Shown here: positions 32,911-43,480 of the stretch, piece after piece
Position numbering within the stretch: position 1 is the first letter of the stretch
How the letters are laid out: the number at the start of each line of letters is the position of its first letter
From: Dermacentor variabilis
Lineage: Eukaryota > Arthropoda > Arachnida > Ixodida > Ixodidae
Assembly (NCBI RefSeq): GCF_050947875.1
Contig: NC_134568.1
Coordinates: 256,232,615-256,296,614, forward strand
DNA length: 64,000 bases
Reading direction: 5' to 3'
Translations under genes and position numbers: made by a program
The notes under the pieces: generated by a model
Databases searched by the model: none
Told to the model about the DNA's origin: nothing
The model's input: the letters and a program-made list of their open reading frames with translations, nothing else

Positions 32911-33046
32911 TTCCATAAGCGCATGGACAAGGATTATCCGAAGATTGTGGCTCCGTCAGACCTCTCCCACGGCGCAACATGCCCCTTCGCATCCGCTTCC
33001 TTGACCCAACACGCCTCTCCTTTCGCCTTTTACAACGGCCGGAATG
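32911..33046 (+). CDS. Possible orphan internal exon
   Basis: A CT-rich tract ending TTACCGTGCTCAG (acceptor-like, 32910) opens a 136-base frame that ends at GGAATG|GTAAGC (donor-like, 33046/33047). It reads FHKRMDKDYPKIVAPSDLSH, then a Cys/Pro/Ser/Phe-rich stretch ending FYNGRNG. The balanced composition and good splice signals favour an exon. The length, 136, leaves phase 1. I do not recognise the protein, and no partner exon was identified; it may instead belong to a degraded element. Confidence 0.22.
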
Positions 33047-33052
33047 GTAAGC

Positions 33053-34046
33053 ACACGTCCGAGCGACAACCTGGCCAATGTTTATTAGTAGAGGCCTGCA
33101 GTGCTACCTCATTCAGTTGGAGACAATAGGCCACGCCCTTACACACGTCTCTCCCTGGGGTTTCTCGAGGTGTTGTTGCCGCAATTCTTAGATTCCCTAT
33201 CGCACTGCATTCGTTCAAATGCGATCAGCAGTGCGGCTGAATTTTGGCAGAGCTAGCAAAAACGAAAGGTCGCGAACGTGTACGAGCACCTGGGATGTGT
33301 CACGAGCGGTGTACGTGACACATCGGGGTTTGTCGTGCAGGTTGGCCCTGTTTGCTTTACGCTAGGCTAGCATTTGAACGACTGCAGATGGTGCGCTCCC
33401 TGAGGGGAGCACGTGTAGGGACGTAAGTTTGTTCAGCTGTTTGCCTAGTCTCAAGCTTAGTCAAGCTCAAGCCTAGTCTCGGGAATTGGCGGTTGTGGAA
33501 TCTCCCGTGGTGACTTTGGTTGTCGCCTCCACTCTACACGAGCAGCAGCACCGAAGCGCAAGAACCACAGCGGGACTAGACAAACAAAGCTTCACTGTGC
33601 AATTGGAGGCCTTGGGCGTACCCCCCTTCTCCTCGCCCTCTTTACTCGTTCTAGTTGTCCCTCGTTAACTATGGTGCACCTTTTTTTCCAGCAGCAGCAC
33701 TTCCCAAGAGTTCCTTCAGGTACCCACCTTCGTTGCGTTGCATTTGTGCGGTCGTAGTGAGCGCATGTTTACAAAATGTTAGCTCAAGAATCGTCGTGGA
33801 GTGTCACGTTCATGTACTGCCCTAAATCGATGAGCGTGTCGAGCATAGGGGCATTGTAGCTCATACAGAGGTTAGCTTGCACTAAGGAACAGAATACACA
33901 GAGTCCATATGTTTGCTCCCTTTAGATGCCAGTAACGTTGTTATGAGCAGTTGTTTACATAACCTGTAGGACGCATTTCTCCTAGCCGAAAATCTAATCT
34001 TTGATAGTTTAATGAAGAAAGGGTTCGTTTACACATGTAAGAAACC
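33053..34046. other. No gene recognised
   Basis: Contains an 11-bp perfect inverted repeat (GATGTGTCACG at 33294-33304, complement at 33314-33324). A CTAGTCTCAAGC / CTAGTCTCGGG direct repeat lies near 33446-33485. Confidence 0.4.
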
Positions 34047-34052
34047 TTTATT
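34047..34052 (-). promoter_or_regulatory. Poly(A) signal of the 34.1-kb terminal exon
   Basis: AATAAA on the minus strand (TTTATT on plus), 46 bases after the stop of the candidate exon. This is a normal spacing for a short 3' UTR. Confidence 0.45.
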
Positions 34053-34097
34053 GCCTTCTTGGAAGTAAACAAAGACGGTGACTTTCACATCTCAATC

Positions 34098-34187
34098 CTA
34101 CTCCTCGTTTCTTCTCAGTGCCTCAATCATCTCGTTGAGTCGTCGAAAGAGCTCGTCTACGATCAGCAGGAGGAAGTCCACCAATGC
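34098..34187 (-). CDS. Candidate terminal exon coding an amphipathic helix (A)
   Basis: On minus, a pyrimidine-containing stretch ending TTCGCGTCGCAG gives a 3' splice site at 34188. From there a phase-0 frame of 29 codons begins ALVDFLLLIVDELFRRLNEM, ends in a charged EALRRNEE, then TAG. An AATAAA lies 46 bases beyond. Hydrophobic residues fall at 3-4 spacing, so the segment should form an amphipathic helix. A second exon of the same design, phase and strand lies at 56523-56618. Positions 7, 13, 17, 19, 21 and 29 are identical and several others conservative when aligned without gaps. No upstream exon was found; the region upstream is filled with LINE insertions. I do not recognise the family. 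Confidence 0.35.
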   Translation of the reverse strand, partial: ALVDFLLLIVDELFRRLNEMIEALRRNEE

Positions 34188-34401
34188 CTGCGACGCGAAT
34201 AAGAGGTTAATAACGACAACAAAGGAAAATAACGACAACAAAGGAAACAAAATCCCACAGAACTCATCTTACGATGAATCTCGACGTTAAGGGAATCAGC
34301 ATTGAAGTAATGTACCGACACACGATATGGCCATCGCCGAAACGCTTCCTGCATGAGGCGTTTAGGCAGCCAGGCTTCCCTATCGTGCTTCGATGATGAT
34401 G

Positions 34402-34510
34402 ATGATGCTTGATTGGCATCCCCTTTAAAGCGGGGCAGTGACATATAGTGATATCCTGCTTGAATGAATCAGGTATGCAATGCATGCTTTTCGTTCTTTT
34501 CATTCATGCT
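34402..34510 (+). repeat. Dispersed repeat (TCCCCTTTRAARCGGGGC family), copy 2
   Basis: Same ordered blocks as 15236-15350, preceded here by a (GAT)n run at 34392-34408. Confidence 0.6.
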
Positions 34511-35074
34511 TTTCATCTGCACGGAACACGCTGCACCCTCAAGCAGCGCCGCCACGAAGGCCGAGCGTGGCGCGTATGTGAATTTACTAGGTGTTCCAAG
34601 TAATGTGCGCCAACATGTAAATATATTCAAGCGCCATTCAGCTGAACAGAACCAAGGCAACGTTCTTTTTCGGCATTTGCAGCAAGTCAGACTATTTCTT
34701 CAACTTCGACTGATTACATAATTATTGACATTGACAATCAATATACCATATTTAGTTTTATTCGAAGTCAATCCTAATTATGAAAGTGTACCCAATCCGT
34801 AATAGTTTTCGAACACGCTTTATTTTGCTCAATACAAAAGTTTTCTTCAAGCCTGAAAGAAAGCCCGTGAATTCTTAAAAACTTTTTCGTGCAAATGATT
34901 TTTTTTGCTACTAGAAGGGAATAAAAAAACTTGACATCAAAAGAATAAATAAGGAGTACCGAAAAATATTAACGTCTGATAATCGAAAGGATTCTTCTCG
35001 AAGTGGACCCTCAGCTCAATACGAGCTGGATGTAGAAATTTCGAAAAGTGCTTAGACACTAATTCATCGACTGG
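34511..35074. other. No gene recognised
   Basis: AT-rich DNA without supported features. Confidence 0.4.
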
Positions 35075-35390
35075 ACCTTGTAACAGCATACAACAAACAT
35101 TTTCAACATCGCATAAAACGGGCTTCCTCCCACACTTACTCCTTTGGCAACGACGATGAGGATGTTCGCCGTCTACTACTCGAATGCTTCACGTACGCGA
35201 TGCAAAGACGACAGCTAGAACAAGAGCCGCACTCCACTGATCCTCAGCGACCTTTCTCACTCGGAAAATTGCTGGGCCCATGGCCATCGGAAATTGGGCA
35301 CAGCGAAAAGTTGTGAACGCACTTGTACATTTTTACGAAGAGACAGGCTTCCTTAAAAATTACTGGGTATCGCACCGAAAAGTCACATGA
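35075..35390 (+). pseudogene. LINE ORF2 C-terminal fragment
   Basis: The plus strand reads HRIKRASSHTYSFGNDDEDV, then RRLLLECFTYAMQRRQLEQE, RPFSLGKLLGPWPSE and, after a stop and frame change, NALVHFYEETGFLKNY before the end. This order (a Cys/His finger region, then LGPWP, then a short helix) is typical of the C-terminus of I- and R1-like LINEs. The finger has lost its first Cys residues. Only the 3' coding end remains. Confidence 0.6.
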
Positions 35391-35999
35391 AGTAACTACA
35401 ACTAGCTTCTATTGTTTGCTGTTATTATCGCTTGCATGTTACGTGTTATAGTCTTTTGTATTCTTTGTATTCTCCTCTGTTTACATGCTCATCGCAGTCT
35501 ACATCACGGCCCCTTGCGTATGTTTGCGGCTACGTTAAAGAACTCATTTTGGCACGACTTACGTTTGCTTTTTTTGTGTTTATACGTTCGTGGGTATATA
35601 GGAGTGTGTGCTGTGGATTTCTGGACCTATGAGGGTTTCTTTTTTCATTTTCCTACTACACATTTTTTATATTGTTTCTGTGATGCGAAAAGGAATAGTC
35701 GTCAACTTTTATTTTCATTTCAAAAATAACAAAAGAAATTAATGCAAATGATGTACACATGTCTTGCAGTTTTGCAGCACTGCATCAGCTTTAATGCCCG
35801 AATTCCATTTCTTATCCATGCGAGTGCGTATACCACGTGCGTCGACTTTGTCTTCTTTGGCGTCGACTTTGGTTGACGCGCCTTTGTTTTATTTCTTTAT
35901 AAAGCCGGCAGACAGCGCATAGGAATGGAATGGATTGTAATTGGAATTGATTGGAATGGAACGGATTGTAATTGTAGTTGGGACTTGGTTTGGATTTTG
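35391..35999. other. No gene recognised
   Basis: T-rich; a degenerate GGAATGGATTGTAATTGGAAT-type direct repeat at 35927-35975. Nothing coding. Confidence 0.4.
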
Positions 36000-38900
36000 T
36001 GGCTAATGGACGTGCTGAATGAACCGAGAGAAAGGCTTCGAGGTTGTCGAAGTAAACAGGGAAGTGAGAAGTTGTGGAGGTTTTAAACGAGACGGGATCC
36101 ACTTCAATTACAGGCTAGCACGAGAAGTGGGCTGGCGACTTGGTGGTCGCGCTGTTGCTTTTTGGGGGGCCCGCGAGTGCTCAGGAGGTCAGAGTAGATA
36201 GTAATGAAGAAGGTCCCCTAGGGGAACATCAGAAGAGCATCGCCGTCGATAACAGAAAAAGGACGAAAACAAGAAAAAGAGCTCGCCATGCAATAGGCTA
36301 CATAAACACGGAGGACGGCAGAAGAAAGGAAAAGTGGGCAGAGATTGAGGAGCAGTTACACAGAGAACAAATAGGGGTGTATGCGGTTGCAGAAACGCAC
36401 CTTAGAGACTCAGAAGAGCCGCCAGTTATTGAGAATTATGTATCGGAAGGGTGCAACAGAACTAAGTCGGAAAGAAAGGCAGGGGGAGTAGGAACGCTCA
36501 TCGATCAGGGAGCCAAATGGAAAAGAGTAAATTCACAATGTCAAGAGCATCTTTGGTTATCAGGTACAATGAGTGGGAAAGAAACTTGGCTGGGCGTTGC
36601 GTATTTGTGGACAGGAAAAAAAATGCTCAGAGAAGAATAAAGTTAGTGGAATGCATAAGCGCTGATATTAAGGGTTTCGGGAGCGGTGCTGAAATTGTCC
36701 TATCAGGTGATATGAATGCCCACACACAGGATTTAGGTGGCTATACCGACTACAACGGGAAGACAATGCTATACCTTTGTGAGCAACATAAACACGTCAT
36801 CGTGAACACAGGGTCTAAGTGTGAAGGGCAGATCCCGTGGGAAGTGGAAATCCGGCAATCGACCATTGATTACTGTCTGATGACAGAAGGAATTCATGAT
36901 AAGTTCAGAGAAATGGTCATTGATGAGGGAGGGTTTAACAGCATAGGGAGTGACCATAAACGCATCATTTTGAAAATGGGATATGTAGTTGGGAAAGACA
37001 GCAAGGAGTGCAAAATGGCCAGTCCAAATTTGAACGCTGAACAAATAGCGAATATAGTCACTATAGTGGAGGAAGAACTTGGCAAATGGCGAAGTAAAGA
37101 GTGGGAATATGATGAGCTTCTAAGTGTAGTAACTACAGAAATACGGAAAGAGAAACAACATGTTTGTTCGAAAGGAAGAAAGAGACCGAAAATCAGGTGG
37201 AACAGGGACATACGAGAAGCGATCGCCGAAAGACAGAAAGCATCTCGAGAGCACAGGCAGGCAAAGAAGGCGCCGTTGCCGCAGGATGAAGTAACCAGTA
37301 AATGGGAAATATACCGGGAAATGAAGTATATGGTTCAAATACTGGTGCAAGCAAAATTAAAAGTTGAAAGTAAAAGTTGGTTGGGGGGTCGGAAATACGT
37401 GAGAAAAAGAAGGCCGCACCTAGAATATTTTGGAACCAGATAAAACAATTAGGCAGCATGTCAACAAAAATACAACATATCCTAGACGAAAATGGAAACA
37501 GGCTCGAAGGAGAAGTGGCAATAAATTACATCCGAAAAATAACAGAATCTTTCCAAGGTAATGACGAGGTTGTATTTGAAAAAAAAAAGAGCATGAAAGA
37601 GACCCAGGTGGAAAAAGAGTTGGTGCTGACATATTTCAACTGGAAGAAAGCCGTAGAGAAAATTCCTAAGCGCACAGCCGCAGGGCTAGACGAGGTTCCC
37701 GTTAGGCTGATCGATGAACTAGGACCAAAAAGTAAGGAAGCTCTGGTGAAGCAGTGGAAAAAACTTTAAAAGCCAGACGAATACCAGACAGTTGGCGACA
37801 AAGTAGAAGGAATTTAATTTATAAAGATAAAGGGTAGAAAGATAGAATTCACTCGTATAAACCGTTGACCATTACATCGGTAATATACAAACTAGCAATG
37901 AAGGCAACCAAATTAAAGCTTCAAGCATGAGCAGATAATAATGGTATTTTGGGAGAAGTTCAGAATAGGTAAGCGTTCAGATGATAACGTATTTGTTCTT
38001 ACTCAGTGTACTGAAATATCAAAAGTAGAAAGCAGACCGTTATATGTGGCCTTTTTAGACATTACAGGAGCCTATGACGACGTAGACCTCAACATTTTGT
38101 AGGCTATTCTGGAAGTGGAAGGCTTATGGGACAATTGTCTGCAGCTTTTGAGAGAGATTCACCTAGAAAAGACCGCTTGCGTTCAATGGGAAGGGATGAG
38201 GAGCGGGGAGAAAGTTCACATCAGCAAGGGACTGAGGCAGGGGTGCCCTTTATCCCCGCTGTTGTTTATGATGTGCATGGTGAGGATGGAGAGGGCGCTA
38301 GAAGGAAGTAATATTGCGTTTAATCTTTCATACAAACAGGTGGGTACTGTAGTAGAGCAGCAGCTCCCAGGTTTATTTTATGCGCATGACATTGTGTTGC
38401 TAGCTAACAAGCAAAGTGGTTTGCAACGTCTGGCTAATATCTGTAGGTAGGAAGGCAAAAATTTAGGCTTGAAATTTAGTGTTAGAAAATCAGGTGTTAT
38501 GGTATTCAAGGAAAAAAGTGAACAGGCAGTGGCGATACAGGGCCAGGAAATACCTCGGGTAATAGAATATAATTACCTTGGTATATGGATAAACGAAGGC
38601 AATAGATATATGGAAACACAGGAAAAACAATAACAGTGAAGGGGAAGAGAAATGCAGCCATGATGGAACCACAGAGCGCTATGGGGATACAATAGGTACG
38701 AGTTCCTCCGAGGTATGCGGAAAGGGGTAATGGTTCCAGTAGTTACTTTTGGAATTGCGGTTGTTTGCTTTAAATCAGGGGTACAATCAGGGCTCGATTG
38801 GAACCAAAGGTCAGTGGGTCGCCTCGCATTGGGCGCTCACGGGAAGACTACAAATGAAGCTGTGCAGGGTGATATGGGCTGGACTAGTTTTGAAGTGAGG

Positions 38901-39688
38901 TAAACTCGCAGTAAAGTTGAGTATGAAGAATGACTGAGGAATATGGAAGAAAGTAAATGGGCTGGGAGAATGTTGAGGTATCTGTACAGGAAAAACATTG
39001 ATTCACCGTGGTGGAAAAGGACTAGGAAGCATACCAGCAAGTATGCGGCCTGTAGGGTGGGCAACACAGCAACAAAGCAGGTCAAGCGGAAAATCAGAGA
39101 GGCTGAAATATTCTCATGGGTGGCGGCAATGGAAAAGAAACCTGCCATGAGTAACTACTTAAGAGGAAAAAATGAAATCAGGAAAGAAACAATTTATGAT
39201 AACTCAAAGGTAAGCTCATTACTTCCCGAAGAGAGATCGGGATGCCTTTGAACACGCACCTATAAAGCGAGATATAAGAAGGAAGAAGAAGCATGTGCTT
39301 GCTGCGGTAAATCTAGGGAAACTATGGAGCATGCTTTATTAGAATGTGAAGACATCTGCCGAGCGACCGTTTAGGCCGCACTGGCCTCATTGAAGCCATT
39401 GGGTTCAGTGAGACCCGTGGAAAAGTAAACAGGTCCGCAATAGGTATGAGTAATAGGCGATTGGAGGATTGGTGGAAGAAAAGTAGGGAAACGACAAAAG
39501 ACGGAGACGTACAAAAGCACAGTTCGCAATAGGGGATCAGAAAATTTGGTTGTGCGAGTTCATAGTATGTTATTTTTTTGTTTAACCTAGGTAGGACATT
39601 AGGCAGTATAATAGCAAGAGCTTGGTGGCGCAACCCACCGCGCCGTTCCAAAGCGGACGCTCATAACATCCATTAATCCATCCATCGT
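36000..39688 (+). mobile_element. Esterase-ORF1 LINE, copy 2 (5'-truncated, complete 3' end)
   Basis: The element starts inside ORF1 (ESTERASE block V, RDGIHFNYRLA at about 36090), covers all of ORF2, and ends with a 3' UTR. The UTR reads TTTAACCTAGGTAGGACATT (39581-39600) and AGCTTGGTGGCGCAACC, followed by a (CATC)n-like tail to 39688. It is colinear with the split copy at 19732-26248 and supplies its missing C-terminus. The family resembles CR1/L2-like LINEs because of the ORF1 esterase, but clade placement needs a tree. Confidence 0.85.
36195..39360 (+). pseudogene. LINE ORF2 of copy 2 (endonuclease-RT), inactivated
   Basis: Endonuclease: AVAETHLRDSEEPPV at about 36385, VLSGDMNAHTQDLGG at about 36700, NRQSTIDYC-like IRQSTIDYCLMTEG at about 36850, and GSDHKRIILKMG at about 36945. 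RT: NWKKAVEKIPKRTAAGLDEV at about 37640, FLDITGAYDDVD at about 38055, SKGLRQGCPLSPLLFMMCM at about 38225, then LFYAHDIVLLANK at about 38375. The first Asp of the catalytic Asp-Asp pair is His, which would abolish polymerase activity. The C-terminal finger CCGKSRETMEHALLEC is kept at about 39300. Shifts or stops occur near 36640, 37445, 37768, 38102 and 38448. Confidence 0.85.
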
Positions 39689-39689
39689 A

Positions 39690-39893
39690 AGAGGTTGTTT
39701 TGTCGGAGTGCTCGCATGAGGAGGTGGCACGAACGTGACGTCAAAAATGGCGTAATGGTCTTTGATCTCAGCTATTTCAGGCAATGTAACCCTTTCAGTC
39801 CTGTAGGAAATACCAAGAAGGCTCTTGCTTCCAACACACATCTTTAAGAGCAGGTCGTAGCTGAATTCTGTGACGGAGTGTTTGCTTGGACGT
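39690..39893 (-). pseudogene. Degenerate coding scrap interrupted by the I-LINE
   Basis: Minus frame 39841-39700 reads MCVGSKSLLGISYRTERVTL, then AEIKDHYAIFDVTFVPPPHA. It resembles the end of a LINE endonuclease (KDHYAIF at the SDH position), but weakly. If the I-LINE insertion and one target duplication are removed, an open frame continues upstream into 41090-41200 (STLIFTSKQ). It is probably an old element hit twice, once by each neighbour. Low certainty. Confidence 0.3.
39882..39893 (+). repeat. Target-site duplication of I-LINE, left
   Basis: TTGCTTGGACGT, repeated exactly at 41090-41101. Confidence 0.85.
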
Positions 39894-41089
39894 CAAACGA
39901 AAAAATGCTCCAACTGGGCATCAGCAACACTTTCAGCGAACTGGCGGAAGCCCTGCTCGAAACGCAAAAAGCCAGACTCAAAAGTACCCCTGCAGGGAGA
40001 GCGCTCCTGACTAGGCTGGGACGGGACACGAGCGGACACGTAGATAGATACGCAGACGTGCCCAACTGCCTAAGAGAAACAATAAGCGTTAGACCAGTAC
40101 CTAAGAACATGGACCCCAACCTCCACAAGAGCAGAAGGCAGGCACGAGCCGAATACGTGGAAAAGAGACTAGCGCGACTAGGCAACACGGTATACACGGA
40201 TGCTGCCACGTACCCGCGAGAAGGGAAGCGCACGGCCACGGCGGTGGTGGTGGACAGCGAAGGGAATCTGATCACATGTGCGACGGCAAAGGCCGCCGGC
40301 ACAGGGGAGGCCGAAGAAATTGCCGTGGCGCTTGCGGCAGCAGAAGGATATAGGACAGGCAGGCCTCTGAACAACTTAACAGACTCGAAGGAAGCATGCA
40401 GAAATTACACGAGGGGAGGATTAGCAAAGCCGCCCTCAGAATTCTTGGCGGAGCCAACATCGCCGAGAGGAACGTTACGCACAAGTTAATCTGAATTCCG
40501 GTCCACGCAGGCATAGAGGGTAACGAAAGGGCAGACAGCCTAGCTCGAGAGGCCACGTTCCGAGCAGAGCAGTCGCACGCCCCGCAGTATCACCCACACG
40601 CTTGTGAAGGAGGATACACAGAAATCTCAAACTTACACAGAGGGACGAGAGCCAAATATCCCCCACCGCACAAAGCTCTCACGAAGGAGGAAGCAACGAG
40701 TTGGCGCAGATTGCAGACAAACTCCTTCCCAAATTTATACATCCTAAACAAAATGTACCCATCACAATACAGAGACACCTGCCCATGGTGCTGGGCCACA
40801 CCCACACTCTATTATGTCACATGGGAATGTAAACACAATCAATCATTCCACCAACACAGTGACCCGAGTGAGGAGCAATGGGAGACTCGGCTTACCAACA
40901 GCGAGCACGCGGCCCAAAGGGCCTTATTGCAGTACGCTAGTGAGGTAGCTAGGCTCAGGGGAGCCCTGGAATAGGGGCCCACCCTTGCCGGAAGAGGCTC
41001 CAAGTCGCCGGCGCCCAAGAAGACGACGGAGACCTCGAGACGCTAAATCCTTGAAAGAACCAAATAAAGTTTTTCTTTCTCTCTCTCTC
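39894..41089 (+). mobile_element. 5'-truncated I-clade LINE (RNase H end)
   Basis: About 1.2 kb. It opens in the RT-RNase H linker (MLQLGISNTFSELAEALLET), then RNase H: VYTDAATYPREGKRTATAVV at about 40190 (Asp), AEEIAVALAAAEG (Glu), NLTDSKEACRN (Asp), and, one frame over, VHAGIEGNERADSLAREA at about 40500 (His). The C-terminal finger is CPWCWATPTLYYVTWEC, with Tyr at the usual His. The 3' UTR ends AAATAAAG plus CT repeats. RNase H inside ORF2 marks the I group. The frame breaks at 40487. A 12-bp target duplication flanks it. Confidence 0.88.
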
Positions 41090-41101
41090 TTGCTTGGACG
41101 T
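41090..41101 (+). repeat. Target-site duplication of I-LINE, right
   Basis: Second copy of TTGCTTGGACGT, immediately after the CT-rich tail. Confidence 0.85.
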
Positions 41102-41675
41102 GAAGATCAACGTGGATATGACTGTGGGAGTGCACGTGAGTTTGCTAGCGCGTGAACGCTGATTAGTGCTGGTAGTGCGTGTGAAAGAAAGTAAACGCGA
41201 GCGAGTGTTGGGGGGCATCAGGGCGAACGTCAGTGTGAGTGAGCCTACAAAGTTTTTTTGGTGAGTGTCAGTAATCGCATCTTTGCCCACCTGGCGACCG
41301 CGCAGCCTGCCTATTATGTGTACACGAAAGCGAATGTACTATATGTGCCCGGCAAAAAGAAAAAGAAAGGAAAAAAAAATCTCGGGGCTGAAATCGTGGA
41401 GGGAATAGGAAGGTATACATGGATTGCCGGTGGCGAGTCGGCATTCTTCGTCGTTGCGGTTTTTCCTCGTTACTCGCGTGAATAGAAAAGAAAGCATATC
41501 TCACCAATATCCAGGCTATCTGCTCTCCGGTCAGCATGGGCTGCCCCTGCCTTCCCGCGGACGGCATGCTTCTGCAAAGAAGGCACGGAATGGCGTTAGC
41601 TGCTGAGCCGCAGTACCGCTTGCACTGTGCATGCACACGCGGTGACAGGTGGGGAAGCCGCAGCACCGGCGAACT
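41102..41675. other. No gene recognised
   Basis: GTG-rich flank (41100-41260) may belong to the element interrupted at 39893. Frames on minus (41268-41666) have no domain. Confidence 0.4.
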
Positions 41676-41850
41676 GTAGACAACTGCTCACGCGGCGCAC
41701 TTGTCGATCGCTATCGCGCCCTGTCGGGACAGGATTTCTTCGAACAAGATGGGCTCCTTTGCTCAAGCTGCGGAACGGAGCCAGTCGAAACAGAGAAATT
41801 CGATGCTGATTGGGCTTGATCGTCATCGAAAGTGTGTCTTGTGTAACCGG
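41676..41850. mobile_element. MITE (GATCGCGATC family), copy B
   Basis: CGATCGCTATCGCGCCCTGTC, TTTGCTCAAGCTGCGGAACGG, AGCCAGTCGAAACAGAGAAA, then TTGATCGTCATCGAAAGTGT and TGTGTAACCGG follow the same order as the better-preserved copy at 62294-62459. Diverged ends; left limit approximate. Confidence 0.6.
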
Positions 41851-42499
41851 AATATTAGCTTTCGCGAGGGAGAAGTGCGTAAGAGACCAACTTACAGGAA
41901 TTATGAGTGACTGCGCAATATGGAGCTGTAAAGAGGAGGGGGGCAGCGGACCTCTCCGTACTTCTTTGCTTTCGCAATTGAACACTGTCAACTGATTACA
42001 CGCATAAACAGGCGTGTGAGACGCCGCCAGCGTTCGTCGCCTCGCTCAGCAAGCCGCGTTCGCCGAGCGTCTCTACCTATACCGTTGTGTACAGTCGTGA
42101 TCTATTTCAGGGTGAACACGGGAGCGCGTGGCGTTCCGTACTGCATGCGCAGTTTAGCGGCGGCACCGAGAAGCAGTGCCCATGCGCAGGGCGTCTGTCG
42201 TGTGTCGTGTGTCGTGCGTCTGTCGTGTCGTCTGGCGCGTGTCGTCTGCTACACGCGCACCACGACAAGGAAGCCGTGCGCTTCAAGAGCGGTAACAATG
42301 CTGAAGTGTAAATTACATTCACACGATGTATGAATAAACTTGAAACTATGTTAGCTTTTCCCGACGTCCCCAAGATCATTGTTGGTCTGTAGCTAAGATT
42401 TTGCGACGAATGCGTATTATACTTGTGGGCGTAACAGTGACCGCCCATGTGTTCGAGGAAGGTTTATATTCGTTCACATTACCGCATTGATCAGAGCAG
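41851..42499. other. No gene recognised
   Basis: A TGTCGTGTGTCGTG direct-repeat cluster (42195-42245) lies here. No supported gene. Confidence 0.4.
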
Positions 42500-43480
42500 C
42501 TGCTTAACCTCAGCATGACCCGTGTTCCTGAAGACGAGAGGTGGAAAATAGTAAAAGTTTCGCTGAAGGAATATTCTCAGCGCTCCATCGGCGCATTGGT
42601 GCAGATGCCGCTGAAGACTTTCAATAGCATCATCCAAGCCTTCAGGAAGGAAGGCCGCGTTTCTGACGCCCCACATAGGCGTCGGGCAAGGACAACGACA
42701 GATGAAGAAGACGCGCTTATGGTAGCTACAGTAGTGGAGAATCCCTTTCAGTCCGCGGGGGAAGTGCGGGAGCTGCTCGATGTGGACGCTTCCGTTGTTA
42801 ACATACGGCGACGCCTCAAGAGCGCTCGACTGCAAAGTTATGCATCTGCGCAAAGCCCGTTCTCACCGCTTCTAACAAGGTGTCACGACTGCTATTTTCC
42901 GAAGCTCACGCCTTGTGGACTTTCGATGATTGGGACCGAGTAATCTTCTCGGACGAGTCGACTTTTTCAAAGCGTCAAAACCAATGCGTGCAGCTGTGGC
43001 GCGCAAGAGGGACACGGTAAGAAAATTTTCTGAACGTACTTTATTTTAATACACTTTCCATGCAGTTACGATCCAGCCAGTCTGCAGGGAGTCACGGCGA
43101 GCGGACGCACCTACGTGAACAGTGTGGGGCGCGTTGTGAATACATGGTCTCGGGCCTCTGCACCGCATCGAGCGCGCTCTTACTTCGCAGCGCTACTGGA
43201 GCGAAATCTTGGATAACGCGCTCCTTCCTTACGCCCACTCCGCTTTCCCAGATCCTGATATTGTGTTCCAGCATGCCCTTGTGCCGGTGTACCTTGCGAA
43301 AATTGTGAAAGAGCCCCTAGTAACTCGTAGGGTCCACCTGCTCTCCTGACCGGTCAAGAGCGCTGACAGGAATATCTGCGAAAATGTGTGGGGCCGCATA
43401 AAATCAGCCTGGGTTCGACACCCTATTCATTCGGCAACTGCGGACGAGCTGTGAAGAGCGGGAGCACCTTAGAGCAAGTA
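42500..43480 (+). pseudogene. Tc1-like transposase, broken, with intron-like gap
   Basis: From the ATG at 42515: helix-turn-helix-like region (RSIGALVQMPLKTFNSIIQA), GRVSDAPHRRRARTT linker, second HTH (AGEVRELLDVDASVVNIRRR), then, after a shift near 42850, VIFSDESTFS at about 42945 (first catalytic Asp) and QLWRARGTR. A 49-base GT-AG gap (43017-43065) separates this from YDPASLQGVTASGRT. Later parts read ILDNALLPYAHSAFPDPD and ENVWGRIKSAW. The second catalytic Asp region (normally QHDNAP) reads QHALVP, and the third is altered too, so the enzyme is dead. No terminal inverted repeats were recognised. Confidence 0.75.

Noticed and set aside
42195..42245. TGTCGTG direct repeats as a CRISPR-like array
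   Set aside because: Short, imperfect and without spacers; a eukaryotic simple repeat.
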